Assembly: GCA_942490885.1 (NCBI GenBank)
Contig: CALNYT010000002.1
Location: forward strand, 2,294,001 to 2,358,000
From: Oceanirhabdus sp942490885
Lineage (GTDB): Bacteria; Bacillota; Clostridia; Clostridiales; Clostridiaceae
Reading direction: 5' to 3'
Length of the DNA: 64,000 nt
Shown: positions 1 through 7,978 of the stretch, one piece after another
How positions within the stretch are numbered: position 1 is the stretch's first letter
How the letters are laid out: every line of letters begins with the position of its first letter
Made by a program: the position numbers and the translations under genes
The notes under the pieces: model-generated
Told to the model about the DNA's origin: nothing
Seen by the model: the letters and a program-made list of their open reading frames with translations, nothing else
Database searches by the model: none

Positions 1-1184
1 GGAGTGGATATACTGGACAAGGTATTGTAGGTGGAAAGTTACATAGGAGTTACTTTGAAGGATTAGAGGCAGTAAAAATAATTAAAGAGATTTTTATAGG
101 GAAAGACATCAATGAGATTGATTCAGTAATTGTTAGAAATGTAATAAATCAATTCGATTTCCAAGTGCTTAAAAGGTTTAGTATTCCAATAGATATTCTC
201 CCGAAAGGGTCAAAGGTTTTTAATCAACCGGGGAAATCTGTGAAAATTGATAAAGATTGGATATATATATGGGTTTTATTGTTATTAATTTCTTTTGTAG
301 CGATTATTAATTATATATTACTCAATATTTCAAAAAGAAGGTTATCCGAAAAATCTATTGAAGAGAGTAATGAAATGTTGATGGAGGCTAAAGAACATAA
401 TAGATTAAAATCAGATTTCTTTGCTAACATCACTCATGATATTCGAACACCTATTAATGTTATATTAAGTATTACACAGTTAGCAAGTGTACTGGATGGA
501 AATAAGGATGAGAATTTTGAAAAGATTAAGAAATATAATGGAACTATAAGAGATAATTGTTTTAGATTATTAAGGATATCCAATAATCTAATTGATATGA
601 CTAAAATTGACTCGGGATTTATGAATATGGAATTTAAAAATTATGAGATAATTAGTTTAATTGAAAATATTACATTATCTGTAGCTAAGTTAGCTGAAAA
701 TAAAGGGATAAATTTGATATTTGATACTGAGATTGAAGAAAAGATAATTGCTTGTGATGGATTGAAAATTGAAAGAGTAATAATGAACTTACTTTCAAAT
801 GCCATAAAATTCACAAAAGAGAATGGAAATATTGAAGTTTATATTTATGAATATGACAGGTATTTAGTGATTTCAGTGAAAGATTCAGGTATAGGAATAC
901 CTGAAGAAAAGATTGTGAATATATTTGAAAGATTTAATATGGCTGAGGGAAATCAGAATTGTAATGCATATGGAAGTGGTATTGGATTATTCATAGTGAA
1001 AAATATAGTGGAAAAGCATAATGGGAATATTGAAGTTAATAGTAAGTTACATGAGGGAACAGAATTTTTAATAAAAATACCTGATTCGATAATTGAAAAT
1101 CTAGAGCCTATCTATTACTCTGTATCTGATGACAATGAAAACATAATAAATGTTGAATTCACGGATATTAATACATACGTATAG
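1..1184 (+). CDS. Sensor histidine kinase with N-terminal ABC-type substrate-binding segment (5' partial)
   Basis: The reading frame is open from the first full codon at position 3, so the gene begins upstream of the window; the GTG at 165 is internal. The visible N-terminus resembles the last part of an ABC-transporter substrate-binding (ligand sensor) domain, including LPKGSKVFNQP, followed by one membrane segment (codons near 260-330). A HisKA domain follows with H-box FFANITHDIRTP, the phospho-acceptor His codon being 435-437. The ATPase domain has an N box (MNLLSNAIKF), G1 (DSGIGIP) and G2 (GSGIGLFIVK). It should autophosphorylate on sensing a periplasmic-type ligand and pass phosphate to a response regulator. 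No partner regulator gene is visible in the window. The family call is solid; the ligand is unknown. Confidence 0.85.
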   Translation, partial: SGYTGQGIVGGKLHRSYFEGLEAVKIIKEIFIGKDINEIDSVIVRNVINQFDFQVLKRFSIPIDILPKGSKVFNQPGKSVKIDKDWIYIWVLLLLISFVAIINYILLNISKRRLSEKSIEESNEMLMEAKEHNRLKSDFFANITHDIRTPINVILSITQLASVLDGNKDENFEKIKKYNGTIRDNCFRLLRISNNLIDMTKIDSGFMNMEFKNYEIISLIENITLSVAKLAENKGINLIFDTEIEEKIIACDGLKIERVIMNLLSNAIKFTKENGNIEVYIYEYDRYLVISVKDSGIGIPEEKIVNIFERFNMAEGNQNCNAYGSGIGLFIVKNIVEKHNGNIEVNSKLHEGTEFLIKIPDSIIENLEPIYYSVSDDNENIINVEFTDINTYV

Positions 1185-1210
1185 CAGTGATGACTTGGAA
1201 TTATTAAACT

Positions 1211-1238
1211 TAAGCGATCTATATCGCTTTTTTTTTTG
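1211..1238 (+). terminator. Rho-independent terminator after the sensor kinase
   Basis: An AAGCGAT stem pairs with ATCGCTT and is followed by a run of about ten T. Confidence 0.9.
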
Positions 1239-1306
1239 TCACAAAGCTGTAACTTAATAGAGGTAGAATATTTATAATAGATAATTGAAGTTAGGAGGAA
1301 AAAAAA

Positions 1307-2584
1307 ATGAATGAGTTTGATATTAATGAAAACAAAGGAATTAATGAGAGCCAAAATAATGTAAAAGGTGAAAGCTATGAATTTAATAACAGCAAACAGG
1401 ACGAGGTAGTAAACATAGAGTCATACGAGATGAAAAGAACAGGTAGAAAGAAAAGAGGTTTTTTAGGTAAAAAAGTATTGGCATATATGTTGAGTGGTAT
1501 TCTTATAGCTAGTATTGGAGGCGGGGTTGGTTCTTATGTGACATATTCGGTACTATCATCAACATTAAATACTAAACAAGTTGCTTCGGATGAAAAAATC
1601 AACAAAACATATTCAGAAAAGAATGTTAAAATTAGTAATGTAAATGAGTTATCTGGTAAAGAAATCACAATACCACAAATTGTAGAAACAGTAAGTCCTG
1701 CTGTAGTTGCTGTTTCCACGAAAGAATCATCTAGACAAAGTTTTGGAGGATATGTGTCTCCAGTGAGAGAAGGTCTTGGTTCAGGAGTGATATTCAATGA
1801 TGAAGGATACATTTTAACAAACTACCATGTTGTAGATAATATTGTTTCAAATAAAGGTTCATTGACAGTAATCTTCAATAATGGCCAAGAAGTTAATGCT
1901 AAGGTTGTGAATTTTGATTCTGAGTATGATATTGCTGTATTAAAAATAACTGAAGATGTAAAGATACCAGGCGTAGCTAACTTTGGGAACTCAGATATTC
2001 TTAGACAGGGAGAACAAGTAGTTGCTATAGGTAATCCTGTTGGTAAAGAACTGCTTGGAACTGTAACTTCAGGCATAGTTAGTGCTATAAATAGATCTAT
2101 AGGAGATAGGGATATCAAATTTATTCAAACAGATGCAGCAATTAGTCCAGGAAACTCAGGAGGGCCGCTTGTAAATAGTAAGGGGCAAGTAATAGGAATA
2201 AATACTGAAAAACGTGTGGGTAATGGAGTCGAGGGGTTAGGATTTGCAATACCAATTAATCAAATAAAACCTCTTCTAGATGACTTAGTAACACCACAAT
2301 TAAAAATTGGAATTGGTGGTAGAATAGTCACACCTGAATTAGCAAAAGCAAATAATATCCCCGAAGGTTTTTTTATAAATGAATTATATGAATTTGGACC
2401 TGCTGAAATGTGTGGTATAAGAATTGGTGATATAATACTTGAAGTGGATGGAACTAAGATTAAATCTATTGAAGATATTGATTCTGTGAAAGCCAAACAT
2501 AAAGTGGGGGATGAAGTGGAAGTAATTGTTGTTAGAAATGGAGAGAAAGTTTCTCTTAAACTAAAATTTGGTGAATTAAATTAA
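1307..2584 (+). CDS. htrA: HtrA/DegP-type membrane-anchored serine protease
   Basis: This is an S1C-family protease that degrades or refolds misfolded exported proteins at the outer face of the membrane. A charged cytoplasmic N-terminus of about 55 residues precedes one membrane anchor (about 57-81). The trypsin-like domain has catalytic His174 (TNYHVVD), Asp208 (SEYDIAVLK) and Ser284 (SPGNSGGP). A single PDZ domain occupies about 330-425. The length of 425 aa is normal for clostridial HtrA. The start has a TAGGAGGA ribosome site 8 bases upstream. It is transcribed alone, between two terminators. Confidence 0.96.
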   Translation: MNEFDINENKGINESQNNVKGESYEFNNSKQDEVVNIESYEMKRTGRKKRGFLGKKVLAYMLSGILIASIGGGVGSYVTYSVLSSTLNTKQVASDEKINKTYSEKNVKISNVNELSGKEITIPQIVETVSPAVVAVSTKESSRQSFGGYVSPVREGLGSGVIFNDEGYILTNYHVVDNIVSNKGSLTVIFNNGQEVNAKVVNFDSEYDIAVLKITEDVKIPGVANFGNSDILRQGEQVVAIGNPVGKELLGTVTSGIVSAINRSIGDRDIKFIQTDAAISPGNSGGPLVNSKGQVIGINTEKRVGNGVEGLGFAIPINQIKPLLDDLVTPQLKIGIGGRIVTPELAKANNIPEGFFINELYEFGPAEMCGIRIGDIILEVDGTKIKSIEDIDSVKAKHKVGDEVEVIVVRNGEKVSLKLKFGELN

Positions 2585-2598
2585 AAGAATACATTCTT

Positions 2599-2632
2599 AA
2601 GGAGAAGACTATAATAAGTTTTCTCCTTATTT
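2599..2632 (+). terminator. Terminator-like hairpin after htrA
   Basis: An 8-bp stem AAGGAGAA/TTCTCCTT closes a 14-base loop; the following T tract is weak. Confidence 0.65.
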
Positions 2633-2668
2633 GATAAGATATAATTAATTATATGTGAGGGGAATATT

Positions 2669-2812
2669 ATGGTTATTAATTACATCAAGTGTGATGGAAC
2701 AGGAAATGTAGTTTATCTCATAGATGAGACGAATAAAGTCTTATTTGAGGAAAATAGGAAGCGGGATTTTGCCTTGAAGGTATGGCCTAAGGATAAAGAT
2801 GCTAAAAAATGA
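2669..2812 (+). CDS. Small hypothetical protein, 47 aa
   Basis: A short reading frame starts at an ATG with a good upstream site (GTGAGGGGAA) and encodes a mixed-charge peptide beginning MVINYIKCDGTGNVVY and ending KDKDAKK. I do not recognise a family. It ends one base before the terminal inverted repeat of the IS1182 remnant, so its natural 3' end may have been removed by that insertion. The initiation region looks genuine; function is unknown. Confidence 0.5.
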   Translation: MVINYIKCDGTGNVVYLIDETNKVLFEENRKRDFALKVWPKDKDAKK

Positions 2813-2817
2813 AGGGG

Positions 2818-2851
2818 CTATCGCACTAAATAATTAGTGCGACAGTTTTTT
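2818..2851 (+). terminator. Terminator hairpin at the left end of the IS remnant
   Basis: The stem TCGCACTAA/TTAGTGCGA is followed by CAGTTTTTT. It overlaps the terminal inverted repeat and could block read-through into the transposase. Confidence 0.6.
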
Positions 2852-2905
2852 CGTAAAAAAAATCTTCCACTCGCAAGAGTGAAAGACTTATAGTAAAATT
2901 AACAT

Positions 2906-3365
2906 ATGACCAAATACATTAATTTACATAAAAATTATACTTCAATTCGTGGAAATTATCAATTAAAACTTCCGCTAAATATTGAGTACATGATTCCATT
3001 TATAAAAAGCATAGAGAATTTCTTGTACTTTAAGTATTTAAAAATTGTTGCAGATGCAAAAATAATAAGAAATTAACAGTAAATAAAATATTAAAAAGAA
3101 AAAGTATGACAGGTTATATAAGTGAAAAAAAAATTTATACTTCTGAAGGCTGCCAATTGAGAATGAATCGAAGTATTCAAGCCGAGGCTCTTTTGCACAG
3201 ATAAAACAGGATATGGGATTTCGTAGATATCTAAGTAAAGGCAAAAGGAATGTTTTGTCAGAAAGTGTTTTATTAGCGATGGCACATAATATAAATAAGC
3301 TACATAATAAAATTCAGTCAGATATAACTGAAACACATCTTTTTCCTCTTAAAAAGGGTGCATAA
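2906..3365 (+). pseudogene. IS1182-family transposase remnant
   Basis: A 56-codon frame from ATG 2906 reads MTKYINLHKNYTSIRGNYQL, matching the N-terminus of IS1182-type DDE transposases, and is then joined to an internal piece (YLKIVADA). After a frame change, the C-terminal part reads GCQLRMNRSIQAEGSFAQIK and RRYLSKGKRNVLSE up to the stop at 3363. The catalytic core is missing. This is a decayed gene, not a functional transposase. Confidence 0.85.
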
Positions 3366-3628
3366 TTTTAGAACTTTAAAAACTCTGGAAATCAAAAAAA
3401 GCCTTAATATCAAAGGCTTATTAAAGTGCTTCATTTTAAAATTATGGAGCTTATTAGGGGTTAAAGTATCATTAAATTTTCTTTAAAACATACCCCAAAA
3501 ACGCTGCCGCTGTAGCATATTTTGGTATGCTAATGCGACAGCCCCTTTATCCTAGAATAAAATGAGTAAAAACCTCTTGTATTAAATAATAATTATAAAA
3601 TGTAGTTTCTGCTTATACAGAAACATCC

Positions 3629-3648
3629 ATCGTTCTCCACTCTCAACT
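3629..3648. repeat. Partial copy of a dispersed hairpin repeat
   Basis: Twenty bases here (beginning ATCGTTCTCC) are the exact reverse complement of 29527-29546 between the DAK gene and recG. The pairing arm seen at the other copy is degenerate here. Apart from this, a small hairpin at 3604-3623 (GTTTCTG/CAGAAAC) is the only other thing I see between 3550 and 3687. Confidence 0.6.
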
Positions 3649-3687
3649 CAACGTTCTCAACTTTTTTTAAAAGGTTTTAGTTTTTTA

Positions 3688-4332
3688 TTAGAATTCCAAT
3701 ATTTCTAAAGTTAAATCTTGAAAACCTAATATTATTTTATCCGCTTTTTTTAGAACAGATGCATCACCAACTCCAACAGCGAACATATTAGCATTTTTAG
3801 CGCCTTCAACTCCGGCTGCGGCATCCTCAAATACAACACATTTTTCAGGAGATACTTCAAGCTCCTCAGCCCCCTTTAAAAATACTTCAGGGCTTGGCTT
3901 GGCTTTAGTTATTCTGTTTCCATCAACAATACAGTCAAATAAATCAACGATATCAAGTGCCTTAAGAATTCTCATTGAATTTTTACTTGCAGAACCTAGG
4001 GCAACTTTTATAGAATGTTTTTTTAAATTAAGTATGAAATCTTTAACACCCGGTAAAATTTCATCCTTTTTCATTACTGAGATATATTCAACATACCAAG
4101 AATTTTTTTTCTCTGCTAACTCAAGTTTAGTTTCTTCATCTAGAGATTTTCCACCAATTTCAAGTAATATGTTTAATGAATCCATTCTACTAACACCTTT
4201 AAGTCTCTCATTATCTTCAATACTGAAGTCAAATCCTAATTCATTAGCTAAGCGTTTCCACGCTAGATAGTGATATTTTGCAGTATCACAAATTACTCCA
4301 TCTAAATCAAAAATACAAGCCTCGATATTCAT
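3688..4332 (-). CDS. pgmB: Beta-phosphoglucomutase
   Basis: This HAD-superfamily enzyme interconverts beta-glucose 1-phosphate and glucose 6-phosphate, normally after maltose or trehalose phosphorylase. The N-terminus FDLDGVICDTAKYH carries both motif I aspartates, KGVSRMDSL the cap-domain specificity loop, LGSASKN motif II, and VFEDAAAGVEGAK motif III/IV. The length (214 aa) is typical. AAAGGAGG precedes the ATG. A sugar-type operator overlaps its promoter. No phosphorylase or sugar transporter lies next to it, so its substrate source is elsewhere. Confidence 0.92.
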   Translation of the reverse strand: MNIEACIFDLDGVICDTAKYHYLAWKRLANELGFDFSIEDNERLKGVSRMDSLNILLEIGGKSLDEETKLELAEKKNSWYVEYISVMKKDEILPGVKDFILNLKKHSIKVALGSASKNSMRILKALDIVDLFDCIVDGNRITKAKPSPEVFLKGAEELEVSPEKCVVFEDAAAGVEGAKNANMFAVGVGDASVLKKADKIILGFQDLTLEILEF

Positions 4333-4348
4333 ATTAATTCCTCCTTTG

Positions 4349-4362
4349 TGAAACCGTTTGCA
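4349..4362 (-). promoter_or_regulatory. LacI/CcpA-type operator upstream of pgmB
   Basis: The 14-mer TGAAACCGTTTGCA differs by one base from the CcpA cre consensus (TGWAANCGNTNWCA) and equally resembles MalR-type operators. It sits between the -10 box and the ribosome site, where bound repressor would block transcription. Confidence 0.7.
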
Positions 4363-4367
4363 TAATC

Positions 4368-4396
4368 ATTTTATAATAATTAGGAAAAAAAATCAA
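4368..4396 (-). promoter_or_regulatory. Sigma-A promoter of pgmB
   Basis: On the minus strand, TTGATT (4396-4391) and TAAAAT (4373-4368) are separated by 17 bases. Confidence 0.65.
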
Positions 4397-4439
4397 TTGA
4401 AAATTAAAAAAAGTTGTTGATTTCACAAATAAAAAACTT

Positions 4440-4847
4440 TGATTTTAGCTTCAGAGCCAATTATATGGAATAAAGTAATAGATATACTACTCAAAGCTCT
4501 TGAAGATTTTAAATTAGATGTAGTAAAAGTTATTCATGATATTTCTATAGATTCTTCTATTGATGTAGTTAATGATATTGCACGAATATATAGGAATCTT
4601 GGCTGCGATTCAATCTTCTACTAGGATGTTTTTTTGCAGGTGTTGCATTTTCAAATAAAGAGCTTGAGTCACTACTAAAAGTATTGCAAGTACAGACCAG
4701 ATTGCCTTTAACACTACATGAATTGGGAGTAAAAAAAGAGGATTTTAAGGAAATTGCTAGAATATCTATAAATGATGGGATTGATATTATAAATCCTATA
4801 GCTGTAATGAAAAAAATATTTGTGAAATACTAGAAGAAGCATATTAG
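4440..4847 (+). pseudogene. Decayed iron-containing alcohol dehydrogenase
   Basis: The first part reads VVNDIARIYRNLGCDSI, matching the region just before the nucleotide-binding loop of Fe-ADH family enzymes. The stop at 4622, frame changes and a large internal deletion follow. The last part resembles the family C-terminus (ELGVKKEDFKEIARISINDG, then KNICEILEEAY after a one-base frameshift near 4806). The GGGS nucleotide loop and the metal-binding histidines are gone. The intact ancestor would be about three times longer. Confidence 0.8.
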
Positions 4848-4864
4848 GCAGAGGGGGGGAAATA

Positions 4865-5158
4865 ATGAAGAAGAAAATAGTTATTATATGTATGATCTTA
4901 ATTGTAGCATTAACAGCAACAGGCTGTATACCAGGTGATGGTAGTATCACAAAGGCTGATCCAGCAGGATTCTTTTGGGGAATTTGGCATGGGTGGACAG
5001 CACCAATATCTTTAATAATAGGTATTTTTGACAAAAACATTTCTATTTATGAACAGGTTAATAGCGGATGGTGGTATGACGCAGGATTCTATTGTAGTGT
5101 AATTTCAGGATTTGGAGGTATAACAATTACAAGAAATAAATATAAGAAAAAGAAATAA
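4865..5158 (+). CDS. Small putative lipoprotein with hydrophobic C-terminal part
   Basis: A 97-aa protein with a lipoprotein signal: MKKK, a hydrophobic core, then the lipobox LTATGC with the lipidated Cys near residue 21. The rest has an aromatic stretch (FFWGIWHGWTAPISLIIG), a GWWYDAGF motif and a second hydrophobic segment before a basic tail. I recall similar proteins of unknown function in clostridia. A very strong ribosome site (GAGGGGGG) precedes ATG 4865. It is probably surface-anchored; no function can be assigned. Confidence 0.75.
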   Translation: MKKKIVIICMILIVALTATGCIPGDGSITKADPAGFFWGIWHGWTAPISLIIGIFDKNISIYEQVNSGWWYDAGFYCSVISGFGGITITRNKYKKKK

Positions 5159-5185
5159 GACAAGGGTTATCCTTGTCTATTTTAT
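5159..5185. terminator. Shared terminator between convergent genes
   Basis: GACAAGG/CCTTGTC stem followed by TATTTTAT. It stands between the lipoprotein gene and the convergent CsoR-family gene, touching the stop codon of the latter. Confidence 0.7.
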
Positions 5186-5446
5186 ATATTTATCTATAGC
5201 AGTTTTTAAATCTTCAATAGCATCTTGATCTTTTTCATTATTATCTGTTAGAAGACAATGATCAATATGTTCCTGTAGAATTACTTTGCCAACATTATTT
5301 AAAGCCGATTTAACAGCAGAAATTTGTATTAATATTTCTGTGCAGTCCCGATCTTCTTCAACCATTCTTTTTACTGATTGAGCATGACCAATAATTCGAG
5401 AAAGTCGATTAATAACTGCTTTTTTACTAGGGTGTTGGTGACTCAT
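5177..5446 (-). CDS. CsoR/FrmR (DUF156) family metal-sensing repressor
   Basis: A small all-helical repressor of 89 aa. The N-terminus has the family pattern KKAVINRLSRIIGHAQSVKRM; a Cys in DRDCTEIL and the pair HIDHC give the C-H-C arrangement used by copper sensors of the CsoR branch. The start at 5446 is chosen because AAAGGAGAA lies just upstream; an in-frame ATG at 5479 has no such site. No copper exporter or chaperone is adjacent, so the target is unknown. It could also sense other metals or sulfur species. Confidence 0.88.
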   Translation of the reverse strand: MSHQHPSKKAVINRLSRIIGHAQSVKRMVEEDRDCTEILIQISAVKSALNNVGKVILQEHIDHCLLTDNNEKDQDAIEDLKTAIDKYIK

Positions 5447-5599
5447 AATATTCTCCTTTAAATTAAATTCATTATTCATAATTATAACATATAATAGTAT
5501 ATTGTTTTTAAGAATTAAGATTTTTTGAAAATTTATGGTTAATTTTATTTGAATCTACTTAAACTATAACATGGAGGTGGAGAGCAATAGCTCGACGTT

Positions 5600-6334
5600 A
5601 TGACGAAAATTTTTGCTCATAGGGGGTATAGTGGGAAGTACCCTGAGAATACTTTAATTGCATTTAAAAAAGCTATTGAATATGGTGCACAAGGAATAGA
5701 AACAGATGTTCAAATGAGTCGTGATGGAGAATTAATACTAATACATGATGAAAAGGTTGATAGAACAAGTGATGGAGTAGGATATGTATTTGATATGTCA
5801 TATGAAGAGTTAAGGGAGCTAGATTTTGGAGAGTGGAAAAATAGGAAGTATAGTGGTGAAAAAATTCCAAAGTTAGTTGAATTATTTGATTTAGTACGAG
5901 ATAGTCATATTGAATTAAATTTGGAGATTAAAAATAATATTATTGATTATCCTAATATAGAAGAAAAGATTATCACTATGATAAGTGAATTTCAAATGGA
6001 AGATAGGGTGATAATTTCAAGCTTTAATCATGAATCAATTTTAAAATGTAAAAGTATTAATAAAAAGATTAGATGTGGGCCCTTATTATACAGTAATTTA
6101 ATTAATCCTCATAAGTATATTAATGAAAATAAATTTGATACGTATCATCCTATGTATAAATCTTTGAACATTGAAAAAATAAAAGCCCTCAAAAATCACG
6201 AAATCCCAATATATGCATATACAGTTGATGAAAAAGAGGAAATTATTTCTTTAATTAAAGATGGTATAGAGGTAATAATAACTAATGAAGTAGAAACTGC
6301 ATTAAGGTTATCCAATTATATTAGTAAGAATTAA
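5600..6334 (+). CDS. Glycerophosphodiester phosphodiesterase
   Basis: This cytoplasmic GDPD-family TIM barrel hydrolyses glycerophosphodiesters to glycerol 3-phosphate and an alcohol. The catalytic pieces are present: HRGYSGKYPENT with the first catalytic His, ETDVQMSRDGELILIHD with the metal-binding acid residues and second His, and LEIK later. The length of 244 aa is typical of the soluble form and there is no signal peptide. The next gene, a secreted nucleotidase, starts 28 bases downstream, so the two may share a transcript for phosphate scavenging. Confidence 0.93.
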   Translation: MTKIFAHRGYSGKYPENTLIAFKKAIEYGAQGIETDVQMSRDGELILIHDEKVDRTSDGVGYVFDMSYEELRELDFGEWKNRKYSGEKIPKLVELFDLVRDSHIELNLEIKNNIIDYPNIEEKIITMISEFQMEDRVIISSFNHESILKCKSINKKIRCGPLLYSNLINPHKYINENKFDTYHPMYKSLNIEKIKALKNHEIPIYAYTVDEKEEIISLIKDGIEVIITNEVETALRLSNYISKN

Positions 6335-6362
6335 CAATTATATAACAAGGGAGGAAAAAATA

Positions 6363-7952
6363 ATGAACAAAAGACAGAAAAATTTTAGTTTTTTACTATG
6401 TTTATTAATGATATCGATGGTTTTTTCTCCAAGTAGTATCTTGGCAGAAGTTAATGATAGAAAGGTGATAAATATTATCACAATTAATGATTTTCATGGG
6501 AAACTTAGAGAAGATACTAGCGAAAAAGGTAAGAATGTTGGAATATCTAAAATTTTAAGTGCTGTAAAACAATACAAGGTTACTAATCCTAATACGATTG
6601 TTCTTTCAGGAGGAGATAACTATCAGGGAAGTGCTATGTCTGATCTTACATTTGGTGCTCCTGTTTCAGAGATGTATAAGGAGATGGGGGTAGTTGCATC
6701 TGCTGTAGGTAATCACGAGTTTGATTGGGGTGCTGACTTATTTAAAAAATGGGCTGAGGAGGGGGAGTTTGACTTCTTAACCGCAAATATAATTGATAAA
6801 AAAACTAATAACCCTATTGGGTGGGTTAAACCATATAAGATTATTGAAATTGATGGAGTAAAGATAGCATTCATTGGACTAACGACACCCGAAACTGCTT
6901 ATATGAAATTGCCTAAAGATGTTGAAAACTACATCATAGAACCTCTGAAAGAAAGTGCGGAAAAATGGGTAAAGTATTTAAAAAGTGGAGAAGCGCCAGA
7001 AGGTGAAGTAGATGCTATCATTGCTTTAGCTCATGTTGGGTGTTTCCAAGATGAAGAAAGTGGGAAGATTACTGGAGAAATTGTTGAATCAGGACTTACA
7101 GATATTAAAGAACTTGATGCAATAATCAGTGCTCACACTCACCAAATAGTAGAGGGATTAGTTAATAATATTGCAGTTGTTCAGGCGTATAAAGATGGTA
7201 GGGCATTAGGTAGGTTGTCGTTAACTTTTGATAAAGAAAATAAGTTAGTTAAAGTAGTGCCTTCAGTGGATTTGCTTTATAATAGAAAATCTGAATTAGT
7301 GAATGATAAGCGTGGCGATGAAATCTATTTAAAATACAGTAAAGAGTTAAAGCCAATTATTGATGAAGTTGTTGGTAAAACAGATAAAAATCTTACTCAC
7401 GTACGATTCGGGGAATGTGGGACTTCAATACTAGGTAAATGGACTACTGACTTAATGAGAAAACTAGGTAAAACTCAAATTGCTGTAATTAATGAAGGTG
7501 CATTAAGAACTTCAATTCCAGCAGGTGAAATAAGTCTTGGCAAATTGTATGATTCAATGCCATTTGAAAATTTACTAATAACAATGAAGCTTAAAGGTTC
7601 TCAATTAAAGAAAGTTATTGAAAATGGAATAATGAATAACGAAATCGGATGGATAGAAATTTCAGGAGTAAAGGTTTACTATGATCCAAAAGCTGAATTT
7701 GGTAATAGAGTAACAATGATAATTCTTGATGATGGTACAAAAGTTGAAATGGATAAATACTATAGTGTTGCTACAAATGATTTTATGTTTAATGGAGGAG
7801 ATAAGTATAATTTTAAAGGAGCAAAGAATATTATAAAATCTGATAGGATAATAAGAGATATGATAGCTGATTATCTAAGAGAAGAAAAAGAATATAATTT
7901 TGAATTTGAGCAACCTTTGATTAAAGACAATGCGCCTGAGTGCAATTTCTAA
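6363..7952 (+). CDS. Secreted 5'-nucleotidase / 2',3'-cyclic phosphodiesterase family protein
   Basis: A 529-aa exported metallophosphoesterase. A signal peptide (about 1-28, ending SSILAE) is followed by the two-metal core: NDFHGK, GGDNYQGSA, GNHEFDWG, ALAHVG and SAHTH. The C-terminal 5'-nucleotidase domain (from about 330) binds the nucleoside and includes NEGALRTSIPAG and FNGGDKYNF. It should release phosphate from extracellular nucleotides. No LPXTG anchor is present, so it is probably secreted free. Confidence 0.93.
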   Translation: MNKRQKNFSFLLCLLMISMVFSPSSILAEVNDRKVINIITINDFHGKLREDTSEKGKNVGISKILSAVKQYKVTNPNTIVLSGGDNYQGSAMSDLTFGAPVSEMYKEMGVVASAVGNHEFDWGADLFKKWAEEGEFDFLTANIIDKKTNNPIGWVKPYKIIEIDGVKIAFIGLTTPETAYMKLPKDVENYIIEPLKESAEKWVKYLKSGEAPEGEVDAIIALAHVGCFQDEESGKITGEIVESGLTDIKELDAIISAHTHQIVEGLVNNIAVVQAYKDGRALGRLSLTFDKENKLVKVVPSVDLLYNRKSELVNDKRGDEIYLKYSKELKPIIDEVVGKTDKNLTHVRFGECGTSILGKWTTDLMRKLGKTQIAVINEGALRTSIPAGEISLGKLYDSMPFENLLITMKLKGSQLKKVIENGIMNNEIGWIEISGVKVYYDPKAEFGNRVTMIILDDGTKVEMDKYYSVATNDFMFNGGDKYNFKGAKNIIKSDRIIRDMIADYLREEKEYNFEFEQPLIKDNAPECNF

Positions 7953-7978
7953 AGAAAAATCTGAGAGGGTGATTATAA

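Larger units (their letters stand above)
2814..3549 (+). mobile_element. Internally deleted IS1182-family element
   Basis: The ends form an inverted repeat: GGGGCTATCGCA at the left and, read on the opposite strand, GGGGCTGTCGCA at the right. Between them only the start and end of a transposase gene remain, in different frames. The whole unit is about 736 bp, less than half the length of an intact member. No clear target duplication is visible at the flanks. It cannot encode its own transposase, but its ends look complete. Confidence 0.85.

Noticed and set aside
3038..3336. Two minus-strand open frames of 68 and 81 codons
   Set aside because: They lie antisense to the transposase remnant, have no ribosome site and show low-complexity hydrophobic sequence.
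4439..4624. A 61-codon open frame that could be a small gene
   Set aside because: Its sequence is the N-terminal part of an iron alcohol dehydrogenase whose later parts follow in other frames, so it belongs to a pseudogene.
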